Below are positions 1 to 9,374 of a stretch of 64,000 nt of DNA, piece by piece. The DNA comes from Streptomyces sp. NRRL WC-3605 (GTDB lineage Bacteria; Actinomycetota; Actinomycetes; Streptomycetales; Streptomycetaceae), in contig NZ_LLZN01000002.1 of the NCBI RefSeq assembly GCF_001509795.1, positions 62,001 to 126,000 of the forward strand. The letters are read 5' to 3'. The notes below the pieces were generated by a model. That model saw only the letters and a program-made list of their open reading frames with translations. It was not told where the DNA came from and did not search any database. Both the position numbers and the translations under genes were made by a program. Position 1 is the first letter of the stretch, and each line of letters opens with the position of its first letter.

Positions 1-1
1 C

Positions 2-844
2 GGCGGCGGATCGGGACACGAGCCGCTGCACGGCGGGTTCGTCGGACCCGGCATGCTGTCGGCGGCCTGTCCCGGCGAGGTCTTCACCTCTCCCGTGCCG
101 GACCAGATGGTGCGGGCGGCGGCCGCCGTGGACAGCGGGGCCGGCGTGCTCTTCATCGTGAAGAACTACACGGGCGACGTCCTCAACTTCGACATGGCCG
201 CCGAACTCGCCGAGGACGAGGGCATCCAGGTCGCGAAGGTACTGGTCAACGACGACGTCGCGGTGACCGACAGCCTCTACACGGCAGGGCGGCGCGGCAC
301 GGGCGCGACCCTGTTCGTCGAGAAGATCGCCGGGGCCGCGGCCGACGAGGGCCAGCCGCTGCAGCGGGTGGAGGCGATCGGGCGGCAGGTCAACGAGAAC
401 GCGCGCAGCTTCGGTGTCGCCCTGAGCGCGGTCACCACACCGGCCAAGGGCAGCCCCACCTTCGACCTGCCGGCGGGCGAGCTGGAGCTGGGCATCGGCA
501 TCCACGGCGAGCCCGGCCGGGAGCGGCGGGCCATGATGACCTCGGGCGAGATCGCGGACTTCGCGGTCGGCGCCGTCCTGGACGACATGTCTCCGCGCAA
601 CCCGGTGCTCGTCCTGGTCAACGGCATGGGCGCGACACCGCTGCTGGAGCTGTACGGCTTCAACGCCGAGGTGCAGCGGGTGCTCGCCGAGCGCGGGGTC
701 GCGGTCGCGCGCACGCTGGTGGGCAACTACGTCACCTCGCTGGACATGGCCGGCGCCTCGGTCACCCTGTGCCAGGTCGACGAGGAGATGCTGCGGCTGT
801 GGGACGCGCCGGTCAGTACACCGGGCCTGCGCTGGGGTATGTGA
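2..844 (+). CDS. dhaK: Dihydroxyacetone kinase subunit DhaK (5' end outside window)
   Basis: This is the dihydroxyacetone-binding subunit of the PTS-dependent dihydroxyacetone kinase; with DhaL it converts dihydroxyacetone to its phosphate in the cytoplasm. The reading frame is open from the first bases and begins inside the conserved GGGSGHEPLHGGFVGPGML stretch, so only the extreme N-terminus is missing. Further on, ELELGIGIHGEPG carries the histidine that in the family binds substrate covalently as a hemiaminal, and NGMGATPLLELY is also characteristic. dhaL follows after 46 bp and dhaM overlaps dhaL, so the three form one operon. Family assignment is secure. The true start lies upstream of this window. 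Confidence 0.97.
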   Translation, partial: GGGSGHEPLHGGFVGPGMLSAACPGEVFTSPVPDQMVRAAAAVDSGAGVLFIVKNYTGDVLNFDMAAELAEDEGIQVAKVLVNDDVAVTDSLYTAGRRGTGATLFVEKIAGAAADEGQPLQRVEAIGRQVNENARSFGVALSAVTTPAKGSPTFDLPAGELELGIGIHGEPGRERRAMMTSGEIADFAVGAVLDDMSPRNPVLVLVNGMGATPLLELYGFNAEVQRVLAERGVAVARTLVGNYVTSLDMAGASVTLCQVDEEMLRLWDAPVSTPGLRWGM

Positions 845-890
845 TCCGGGGCCGCACGAACACGAGCCACCCGCCACGCAAGGAGATCAA

Positions 891-1490
891 GTGCTCGACG
901 CCGACTTCTTCCGCCGTTGGATGACGGCGGCCGCCGCCTCCGTGGACCGCGAGGCGGAACACCTCACCGCCCTCGACTCCCCCATCGGCGACGCCGACCA
1001 CGGCAGCAATCTGCAGCGCGGGTTCGCCGCCGTCACCGCCGCCCTGGAGAAGGAGCAGCCGCGGACGCCCGGCGCGGTCCTGATCCTGGCCGGGCGGCAG
1101 CTCATCTCCACGGTGGGCGGCGCGTCGGGGCCGCTGTACGGCACGCTGCTGCGCCGCACCGGCAAGGCCCTGGGCGAGGCGGCGGAGGTCGACGCCGAGC
1201 AGTTCGCGCAGGCCCTGCGCACCGGGGTGGACGCGGTCATGACGCTCGGGGGCGCCGCGCCGGGCGACGCCACCATGATCGACGCCCTGGTGCCCGCCGT
1301 GGAGGCGCTGGGCGACGGCTTCGCCGCCGCGGCGACGGCCGCGCGGGAGGGTGCCGTGGCGACGACCCCGTTGCAGGCGCGCAAGGGGCGGGCCAGCTAT
1401 CTCGGGGAGCGGAGCATCGGGCACCAGGACCCCGGCGCCACCTCCTCGGCCCTGCTCGTCGAGGCCCTCGTGGAGGCGTCCGATGAGTGA
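891..1490 (+). CDS. dhaL: Dihydroxyacetone kinase subunit DhaL (ADP-binding)
   Basis: DhaL is the nucleotide-binding subunit. It keeps a tightly bound ADP that is rephosphorylated by DhaM and passes the phosphate to dihydroxyacetone held by DhaK. The 199-residue product is the usual length. IGDADHGSNLQRGF near residue 30 contains the aspartates and histidine that hold Mg-ADP, and GGASGPLYGTLLRR is the second conserved glycine-rich loop. The GTG start is set by AAGGAG 5 bp upstream (880-885). It lies between dhaK and dhaM and overlaps dhaM by 8 bp, implying translational coupling. Confidence 0.96.
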   Translation: MLDADFFRRWMTAAAASVDREAEHLTALDSPIGDADHGSNLQRGFAAVTAALEKEQPRTPGAVLILAGRQLISTVGGASGPLYGTLLRRTGKALGEAAEVDAEQFAQALRTGVDAVMTLGGAAPGDATMIDALVPAVEALGDGFAAAATAAREGAVATTPLQARKGRASYLGERSIGHQDPGATSSALLVEALVEASDE

Positions 1491-1902
1491 CGCGAAGGAA
1501 GGACGGCTGGTCGGCATCGTGCTGGTCTCGCACAGCGCGCAGGTGGCCGCCTCGGTGGCCGAGCTGGCGCGAGGGCTGGCGGGCGGCGGGACCGAGGTGC
1601 CCGTGGCGCCGGCGGGCGGTACCGAGGGCGGTGAGCTGGGCACGAGCGCCGAGCTGATCGCCGCCGCGGCGGCTTCGGTGGACCGGGGTGCCGGGGTCGC
1701 CGTCCTCACCGATCTGGGGAGCGCGGTCCTCACCGTCAAGGCCCTGCTGGCCGAGGGCGACGAACTGCCGGAGAACACCCGGCTGGTGGACGCGCCGTTC
1801 GTGGAGGGCGCGGTGGCCGCGGTCGTGACGGCGGCGACGGGCGCCGACCTCGCGGCGGTGGAGGCCGCGGCGGCGGACGCGTACACGTACCGCAAGGTGT
1901 GA
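1483..1902 (+). CDS. dhaM: PTS-dependent dihydroxyacetone kinase phosphotransferase DhaM
   Basis: DhaM is an EIIA-like phosphocarrier of the mannose PTS type: it takes phosphate from HPr and rephosphorylates ADP on DhaL. At 139 residues it consists of the EIIA domain only, without the HPr-like and EI-like domains fused on in Escherichia coli. The phosphorylatable histidine is in GIVLVSHSAQVAAS, about residue 16. The chosen ATG overlaps the dhaL stop by 8 bp; the same frame is open further upstream inside dhaL, but a start there would lengthen the overlap and has no support. It must therefore use the general HPr and EI of the cell. Confidence 0.94.
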   Translation: MSDAKEGRLVGIVLVSHSAQVAASVAELARGLAGGGTEVPVAPAGGTEGGELGTSAELIAAAAASVDRGAGVAVLTDLGSAVLTVKALLAEGDELPENTRLVDAPFVEGAVAAVVTAATGADLAAVEAAAADAYTYRKV

Positions 1903-1953
1903 GCGGGCGGGGGCGGTGGGGCGGGTGACGGCCGGTGGCGGGCCCCGGGTCCG

Positions 1954-2664
1954 TCACTGTCCCCGGGTGAACTTCCTGGCGGCCCGTTCCCCGGCCCGTA
2001 CGGCCTCGGCCGCGTCCTCGATGGGTTTGACCACCTCGTCCTTGAAGACGATGTAGGTGACGCCGGAGGGGGCGCCCCCGGCACGGGGGTCGGCGGGGAT
2101 GCCGAGCGCCTCGGCGGCGGCGTACGACGCCTCGCCGATGATGTCGCTCGGGCCGACGTCACCGACGACCGCGTAGCGCACCCGCCCCTGGTACACGACG
2201 GCGGCCAGGGAGCCGCCGCGGACGCCGTGGGCCTTGTAGTCCCATATGGCGCTCGGGGTGGGCACCACGATGTAGGGCAGCCGCTCGGCACTGAGATGGC
2301 GGCCGTCGGACTGCGTGAACGCGGTGGCGGAGGAGAAGTGCGGATCCGTACGGCTGCTGCACCGGGCGGTGGGGCGGCCGTCGCAGTCGATGTCCATGTC
2401 GGCCTTCCAGAACACCGCCTCCTTGGTCCCGCAGACGGGGACGGCGGCGGGGCGGCCGCTGTCGGTGCGGTAGCGGCCCCGGGAAACCTGGGTGCACGTG
2501 GCGACCTTGGCCAGCAGTTCGGCGGCGCTGACGTCGGCGTCCTGGCTGACGGCCGGCTCCTCGGGGGCGGGTGGCGGCGGGGTCGGCGGGCTCGTCGGGG
2601 CGAGCAGGGCGGCTCCTGCCGCGGCCAGCGTCAGCGCATGCGATCGCACGATGGGGGGCCTCAC
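1954..2664 (-). CDS. Secreted GH75-family chitosanase
   Basis: Secreted glycoside hydrolase of family 75, a family of endo-chitosanases acting on partly deacetylated chitin. The 236-residue product opens with VRSHALTLAAAGAALLAP, a signal-peptide-like stretch, then a proline-rich linker, then the catalytic domain. Family marks are ADMDIDCDG, YIVVPTPSAIWDYKAHG, GSLAAVVYQGRVRYAVVGD and GPSDIIGEASYAAAEALGI; the acidic catalytic residues are expected among these Asp/Glu positions. The GTG at 2664 lacks a clear ribosome binding site; a GTG 15 bp downstream has GAGG ahead of it and may be the real start. It is divergent from a fibronectin-III lipoprotein, which suggests a small chitin/chitosan-use locus. 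Confidence 0.85.
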   Translation of the reverse strand: MRPPIVRSHALTLAAAGAALLAPTSPPTPPPPAPEEPAVSQDADVSAAELLAKVATCTQVSRGRYRTDSGRPAAVPVCGTKEAVFWKADMDIDCDGRPTARCSSRTDPHFSSATAFTQSDGRHLSAERLPYIVVPTPSAIWDYKAHGVRGGSLAAVVYQGRVRYAVVGDVGPSDIIGEASYAAAEALGIPADPRAGGAPSGVTYIVFKDEVVKPIEDAAEAVRAGERAARKFTRGQ

Positions 2665-2834
2665 GTCGGGGACACGGACACGCGTCCACCGGCGACCCGG
2701 GGAGGGGCCCGGCGGTCACGCACTGTGCACCGCGTGGGCACCGGCGAACACTCAGCCCAATCTGGCGGCCGTCCGATCATGCTGCCACCAGAGGGGTCCG
2801 TACGGTGCACACCGGCGGCGACGACACGGCGGGA

Positions 2835-2901
2835 GGGCCCCGGCCCCCCCCCCCGGCCGGGGGCCGGCCCCCCCGCGGGCCCCCCCCGGGGCCCCCGCCG
2901 G
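2835..2901. repeat. 67-bp pure G/C low-complexity tract
   Basis: Every base from 2835 to 2901 is G or C, including an 11-base C run at 2844-2854. Short complementary blocks could fold into several alternative hairpins. It lies between two divergent promoters, where such extreme composition is unusual even for Streptomyces. Sequencing or assembly error in the C run is possible. Confidence 0.7.
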
Positions 2902-3092
2902 TGGCCGGGGCCTGACTCCCTGACGGACCCAGGCCCCGGGCCACCCGCGTCCGGCGCGGGATCAGCGACGACAGCGGCCCCACGCCGTGGGCATGAACTC
3001 CCGAGCCCTCGAGGGAAGTTCAGCCATGAGGACCTTCAGCATACGGAACGCCCCGCACCGGTCTCCAGCGGCCACCCCTCCGCACCGCACTC

Positions 3093-3121
3093 TTGATGTG
3101 AGCGCGTCAGCAGGTCATATT
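3093..3121 (+). promoter_or_regulatory. Probable promoter of the FN3 lipoprotein gene
   Basis: TTGATG (3093-3098) and CATATT (3116-3121) are separated by 17 bp and resemble a housekeeping -35/-10 pair. The palindrome at 3121-3132 begins at the last base of the -10 box, where a bound repressor would block the polymerase. Confidence 0.5.
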
Positions 3122-3132
3122 GGTCCGGACCA
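3121..3132. promoter_or_regulatory. DasR-type (dre-like) operator
   Basis: TGGTCCGGACCA is a perfect 12-bp palindrome. It matches the known DasR-responsive element core TGGTCTAGACCA except at the two central-flanking bases, which remain palindromic. DasR is the N-acetylglucosamine-sensing GntR regulator of chitin use in Streptomyces. The position over the putative transcription start fits repression. Binding by DasR itself is inferred. Confidence 0.6.
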
Positions 3133-3163
3133 TTGCCGTCGGTCCCCTCCGGGAGGCAGAGCC

Positions 3164-4138
3164 GTGCGACGCCTGTCCGCCCTCGTCCCCGCCGTCTGCG
3201 CCGGTCTCCTGCTCGTGTCCTGCGGCCGGGGAGGGCCCGGCGACGAGGGCGCCCGCCTGCCCGCGGCACCGACCGGGGTCACGGCCCGGGCGGGCAGCGC
3301 GACCAGTGTCCACGTGATGTGGAACGCCGTGGCGGCGCGAGACGCCGGCGGGATCCGCGGCTACGAGGTGTACCGGGACGGCACGAAGGCCGCGGAGGTG
3401 CCGGCCTCCGCGCACATGGCCGACATCACCCGGCTGGAGCCCTCCCACGGCTACGCGTTCACCGTGCGGGCCCGGGACGAGGACGGGCGGCTCGGGCCGC
3501 CGAGCCGGACGGTCCGGGCGACCACCCCCGCGGCCGTCGCCGCGGACCGGGCGGCACCCGGCCGTCCCGGACGGGCCGCCGGACGGGCGGTCGGCAGCCG
3601 GGCCGTCCAGCTGTCCTGGACGCGGGCGACCGACGACAGAGGCGTGGTGTCGTACGACGTCTACCAGGGCGCCACGAAGATCCACAGCGTGGGCGGGAAC
3701 CAGACGGCCACCGTGGTCACGGGGCTGCGGCCCGGCACCCGGTACTCCTTCACGGTGCGGGCGCGGGACGCGGCCGACAACCTGTCCCCGGCGTCGGCCG
3801 CCGTGCGCCTGGCGACGCCGGGCACCGACGACGGCCGGGGCACCGCGCCGACGGACTTCCGGGCCACGACCCGGCGCGCGGACGGGGCGTACCACCTCCA
3901 TCTGAGCTGGACACCGCCGCGCACCGAGGGCACCGTCACCGAGTACCAGGTCCAGCTCGACGGGCGGGCGGCCACCTCGCTCGTGTTCGGCGGGAACCCC
4001 CCGCGCGGGAAGGCCACGTACAGCTTCTACCTGGGCCCGGAGGCCGGGGTGCGGCACCGGGTGCGGATCCGGGCCATGCTGCCGGACGGCACCTGGGGCG
4101 GGTTCTCGGCGGAGCGGACCGTGACGACCGGGCCGTGA
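3164..4138 (+). CDS. Lipoprotein with fibronectin type III domains
   Basis: A 324-residue surface lipoprotein with a short signal peptide ending in LLLVSC (lipidated Cys20), then about three fibronectin type III modules (roughly residues 35-125, 140-225 and 235-322). The first two show the typical W..A....I.GYEVY and SYTFTVRARD-like pattern, here VMWNAVAARD, YEVYRDGTK, FTVRARDEDG and YDVYQGATK. No catalytic module is present. Such modules commonly act as spacers or polysaccharide-associated domains in actinobacterial chitinases and cellulases. The GTG start is chosen because GGGAGG lies 5-10 bp upstream and it gives a proper lipobox; the frame is open further upstream without a signal sequence. 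The dre-like operator and the neighbouring chitosanase suggest a role in chitin metabolism. Confidence 0.85.
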   Translation: MRRLSALVPAVCAGLLLVSCGRGGPGDEGARLPAAPTGVTARAGSATSVHVMWNAVAARDAGGIRGYEVYRDGTKAAEVPASAHMADITRLEPSHGYAFTVRARDEDGRLGPPSRTVRATTPAAVAADRAAPGRPGRAAGRAVGSRAVQLSWTRATDDRGVVSYDVYQGATKIHSVGGNQTATVVTGLRPGTRYSFTVRARDAADNLSPASAAVRLATPGTDDGRGTAPTDFRATTRRADGAYHLHLSWTPPRTEGTVTEYQVQLDGRAATSLVFGGNPPRGKATYSFYLGPEAGVRHRVRIRAMLPDGTWGGFSAERTVTTGP

Positions 4139-4336
4139 CGGTCCACCGGAGCCGGCCGTGCGCCAAACCGGTTCCGGCCGCCGGTCCCCCGAACGCGGTG
4201 CCGTGTCACCTGACCGGCCGACGCCCGCATGCGCACCCGTCCCGGTACGCGTTGGCTGCACCTGAGGCAGCACGGGCGTTCCCGACTACGGCGGCGCAAC
4301 GGACGTACCGCCGACCGTGCCGCCGGAGGGCATCTC

Positions 4337-4879
4337 ATGCGCAACTCCTCGCTCTTCCGCTCGGGCCTGACCGTGGCAGCCGCCTCCGCACTTCCCCTGT
4401 TCGCGGCCGCCGTCCCGGCCACCGCACAATCGGGGATCTCCGTGAGCACCACCGGCTCCACGGTCTCCGTCACGACCAGTGCCTGCACCCGGTCGAACGG
4501 CAGTTGGGGCACCGCCTCGCTGCTCAACAGCCGGCAGTCGAACTTCTCGCAGGGCCGCCGGGTCTCCCTGACCGGCACGGAGGCCCTGCAGTCTGCGGCG
4601 TGGTCGGACGTGAGCGCCGGCACCTTCACCGTCATCGTCATCTGCTCGGACGGGACGAGGGCGGGCACCCAGGCGGTCATAGTCTCCCCGACCGCCCGGC
4701 CCACGATCTCGGCGACGACCTCGCCCTCCCCCTCGCGGGGGGTGATGGGCGGGATGGGCGGCGGCAGCCGCGACTACGGCACGCTCACCATGGTGGGCGG
4801 CGGTGTCCTGGTCGGCGCGGGTGTCGGGGGGGCCGTCTGGTTCCTGCGCCGCCGGTCGTCGCGTCCGGGCCACCTCTGA
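4337..4879 (+). CDS. Small cell-surface protein with C-terminal membrane anchor
   Basis: I do not recognise a named family. The 180-residue product has a signal peptide (residues 1-30, ending ATAQSG), an extracellular domain of about 95 residues with two cysteines (SACTRSNG and VICSDGT) that could form a disulfide, a Thr/Ser/Pro/Gly-rich stretch, and a C-terminal membrane helix (GGGVLVGAGVGGAVWFL) followed by RRRSSR, which keeps the tail in the cytoplasm. ATG is preceded by GGAGGG at 6 bp spacing. It resembles the many single-pass surface proteins of Streptomyces whose function is unknown. Confidence 0.8.
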   Translation: MRNSSLFRSGLTVAAASALPLFAAAVPATAQSGISVSTTGSTVSVTTSACTRSNGSWGTASLLNSRQSNFSQGRRVSLTGTEALQSAAWSDVSAGTFTVIVICSDGTRAGTQAVIVSPTARPTISATTSPSPSRGVMGGMGGGSRDYGTLTMVGGGVLVGAGVGGAVWFLRRRSSRPGHL

Positions 4880-4909
4880 CGTCCACCCGCCGCCCGCACG
4901 GCCCCGGAC

Positions 4910-5461
4910 TCACGCGGTCCCGGGGCCGGGCAAGTCCGGGAACTCCTCCAGCGCGTGCGTGAGCCACCGCGTCCAGAAGGTCTCCAGGTCGATGCCGGCC
5001 CGCAGCACGAGGTGCCGCAGCCGGTCCTGGGAGCTGTCCTTGCCGGGCGGGAAGTCGCGCTTCTCGATCTCCTCGTACTCGGCGAGCTGACGCCGGTGCA
5101 GATCGAGGTGGCGGCGCAGGTCCGCCTCGATGCCCTCGGTCCCCACGACCGCCGCGGCACGCATCCGCAGCAGCAGCGTGTCCCGCATGGGCCGCGGGTC
5201 CTGGGACGCCGCGGTCCAGCGGGCCAGTTCCTCGCGGCCCGCGGGCAGGACCTCGTAGCTCTTCCTCTGCCCGCGCGCGGGCTGTTCGGACGGCAGGGTC
5301 CGGATCAGCCCGCCGCTCTCCAGCCGCCCCAGCTCGCGGTAGATCTGCTGATGCGTCGCCGACCAGAAGTAGCCGATCGACTTGTCGAAGCGACGGGTCA
5401 GCTCCAGCCCCGACGACGGCTTCTCGAGGAGGGCGGTGAGGATCGCGTGCGGGAGTGACAT
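4910..5461 (-). CDS. PadR-family transcriptional regulator
   Basis: PadR regulators have an N-terminal winged helix and a C-terminal helical dimerisation domain, and often respond to phenolic or lipophilic compounds. The 183-residue product shows the winged helix (MSLPHAILTALLEKPSSG...YFWSATHQQIYRELGRLESGGL) at residues 1-75 and the Vir_act_alpha_C-like helical region after about residue 90. It starts 31 bp after fadH on the same strand, so both are probably one transcript and PadR may repress it from the palindrome upstream of fadH (7565-7586). AGGA lies 8 bp before the ATG. Confidence 0.92.
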   Translation of the reverse strand: MSLPHAILTALLEKPSSGLELTRRFDKSIGYFWSATHQQIYRELGRLESGGLIRTLPSEQPARGQRKSYEVLPAGREELARWTAASQDPRPMRDTLLLRMRAAAVVGTEGIEADLRRHLDLHRRQLAEYEEIEKRDFPPGKDSSQDRLRHLVLRAGIDLETFWTRWLTHALEEFPDLPGPGTA

Positions 5462-5492
5462 GGGGTCATCCTAGGGACGGCCGCATCCGCTC

Positions 5493-7586
<2,094 letters not shown>

Positions 7587-7663
7587 CAGAGGAGCGTGAC
7601 TCCGGCCACGGGCGGCCCGTGCGACCGGGCCCGGCACGCCGGAAGCCCCGGCCCCGCACGCGA

Positions 7664-7692
7664 AAGCCCGCGTACCGGCGGTACGCGGGCTT
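7664..7692 (-). terminator. Stem-loop terminator
   Basis: A perfect 13-bp stem (7664-7676 with 7680-7692) and a 3-nt loop. It lies 29 bp beyond the stop of the minus-strand gene at 7722 and before the fadH promoter. There is no T-run, as usual in this genome. Confidence 0.75.
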
Positions 7693-7721
7693 CCTTCGGT
7701 TCGACGGGCGGGCGGGCGCTC

Positions 7722-8102
7722 CTACGACGCGTCGGGCCTGCTCTCCAGGACCACGTGGAGTTCACGCTCCTGGTCGCCGGAGGCCGACGTCTGGTCGTGG
7801 ACGGTGAACAGGGAGTCCAGGGTGGTCCGGAGCCGTTCGATGGCCCAGTAGCCCCCCTGCGCGTCCGCCTCGACACGTGACGAGAGCCGGGCCGGGGGCG
7901 GGCACTCCTGCGCGTCCGTCACCTCGAACGTGCCGAGCCACACCATGGGCCGGGACTCGTGGAGCTGCTGCGGCACCTCGTCCGGTGCCCGGTCGGACTC
8001 GAAGCATGTGGACAGCGCCTCGAAGACGATCCGGGCGTCGTCCTTGTCGCATCCGCTGATCTCGACGGACACAGCTTCGTCGTGCAGTCGTTCACGATCC
8101 AT
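7722..8102 (-). CDS. Hypothetical protein, 126 aa
   Basis: No family recognised. The product is acidic, soluble and lacks signal or membrane segments. Its mix of alternating hydrophobic stretches (SVEISGCDKDDARIVFEAL, then MVWLGTFEV, then LHVVLESRP) looks like a small alpha/beta fold. The ATG at 8102 is preceded by GGAG at about 8 bp; the same frame extends 21 codons upstream, where no ribosome binding site is seen. It stands alone between two minus-strand genes and ends before a strong hairpin. Confidence 0.7.
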   Translation of the reverse strand: MDRERLHDEAVSVEISGCDKDDARIVFEALSTCFESDRAPDEVPQQLHESRPMVWLGTFEVTDAQECPPPARLSSRVEADAQGGYWAIERLRTTLDSLFTVHDQTSASGDQERELHVVLESRPDAS

Positions 8103-8234
8103 CGTGATCGCTCCTCTCGTGGCCACACCGCGGTGCCACGGGTAGCCCGCGGAACCGGACCCCAACCCAAGAAAAGCACCACACGTGCCGGCGCACTACC
8201 GGCGAGGACGCCCCGGCGACCCCTCGGACGCGGC

Positions 8235-9107
8235 TCAGCCCCTGGTGAACCGGTACGTCTTGCTGTCCGTCAGCACACAGAACCCGGGCGAGATGACGAT
8301 GACGCGCAGGGTGCCGGTGCGGCGGTCGTAGTCGATGCCCTCCGTCTCGAAGGAGCCCGAACAGGAGCTGCGCAGCGGGAGCTGACGCAGGGCGGTGACC
8401 CGGCCCGTCACGTCCGAGGCGCCCGGCGCGGCGGAGAGGTCGATCTGGAGCAGCGGCTTGGTGGTTCCGAAGAGGCTGCCGTCGGGGTCGTCGGACGAGC
8501 ACAGCAGGGTCGTCGCGTCGCGGAAGTCGCAGCCCTGCACGTCGCGGACCGGGCGGTCGAGCCGGATGCTGGAGGTCCAGGGCAGGTTCGCCGAGGGGGA
8601 CGTGGACGGGTTGAGGCCGGGTGTCGGGTGGACGAGCAGGCGGGTCATGGTCCCCCACTCGCCGGACACCATCCACTGGCCGCTCGGGGAGATCGCGACG
8701 AAGGAGTTGTTCAGCGCCTCGCCCGGGCCCAGCGCGTGGACGTACTCGGACCAGCCGCCGTTCGGCGCATGGACCCGGAACATCTTCGCGGAGCCCGAGT
8801 CCGCCTGGTAGGGCTCGATGTAGTAGCCGTCGTAGGACGCGTCGGGGTCACCCACGTGGCTCCAGCCGCGGGTTCTGACCGACAGGGGGATGGTGCCGAT
8901 GCCGGTGTAGCGGTTGGGGCTGCTCGCCGGGACCTCGACGGAGGCCAGGCCCTGGCTCTCGGTGAGCGGCTCGGCGCGGTCGGAGCCCACCTCCGTCCAG
9001 GTGTCGGCCGCCTGCGCGGGCGTGGCGGCGGACAGGACGGCGGCCGAGGCGAGGGCCACGAGGCCCGTCACGAAGGCATGGCAACGGTGCCGGGCACGCT
9101 GGGCCAT
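8235..9107 (-). CDS. Secreted hypothetical protein, 290 aa
   Basis: A secreted protein with a clear signal peptide (MAQRARHRCHAF, hydrophobic LVALASAAVLSA, cleavage near PAQA-AD). The mature part contains repeated short beta-like segments (SFVAISPSGQWMVSGEWG, TRLLVHPTPGL, TEGIDYDRRTGTLRVIVIS) reminiscent of beta-propeller or esterase-like proteins, and four cysteines that could pair. I see no catalytic motif, so no function is claimed. AAGGAG precedes the ATG by 9 bp. It is divergent from the SpoIIE phosphatase gene at 9375. Confidence 0.75.
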   Translation of the reverse strand: MAQRARHRCHAFVTGLVALASAAVLSAATPAQAADTWTEVGSDRAEPLTESQGLASVEVPASSPNRYTGIGTIPLSVRTRGWSHVGDPDASYDGYYIEPYQADSGSAKMFRVHAPNGGWSEYVHALGPGEALNNSFVAISPSGQWMVSGEWGTMTRLLVHPTPGLNPSTSPSANLPWTSSIRLDRPVRDVQGCDFRDATTLLCSSDDPDGSLFGTTKPLLQIDLSAAPGASDVTGRVTALRQLPLRSSCSGSFETEGIDYDRRTGTLRVIVISPGFCVLTDSKTYRFTRG

Positions 9108-9159
9108 GGCGGCGACTCCTTGGGGGGTGGGTGCGCGTCGGCGGACAGTGTGGCCGCCC

Positions 9160-9194
9160 CACATGGTCATGTACAGACCAATGACAGCCATGTG
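9160..9194. promoter_or_regulatory. Nested inverted repeats in divergent promoter region
   Basis: CACATGG (9160-9166) is matched by CCATGTG (9188-9194), and TCAT (9167-9170) by ATGA (9181-9184), with a 3-base bulge. Nested inside is TGGTC-N7-GACCA (9164-9180). It lies 53 bp upstream of the secreted protein gene at 9107. Operator or cruciform; regulator unknown. Confidence 0.4.
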
Positions 9195-9374
9195 TGCTGT
9201 CGTGTCCGCCACAGCGGCGCCCCCACGTGTGGTTTCACGCCACACCCGCCGCCGTGTCGAGACATGGTGGAGGTGGGCGACCGAGAGGGCCCGGAAACGG
9301 TTGGACGCGGTAGAACAAGGGGAGTCGGCACGGGGGAACGACGTGCCGCGACTACGGCGAAGGCGGTGCGTGGG

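Larger units (their letters stand above)
2665..3163. other. Divergent intergenic region, chitosanase / FN3 lipoprotein
   Basis: This 499-bp stretch holds no gene I can support. Its left part should carry the chitosanase promoter, but I see no clear -10/-35 pair there. The middle is a run of 67 uninterrupted G/C bases (2835-2901). The right end holds a promoter and a perfect palindrome just upstream of the lipoprotein gene. Confidence 0.6.
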
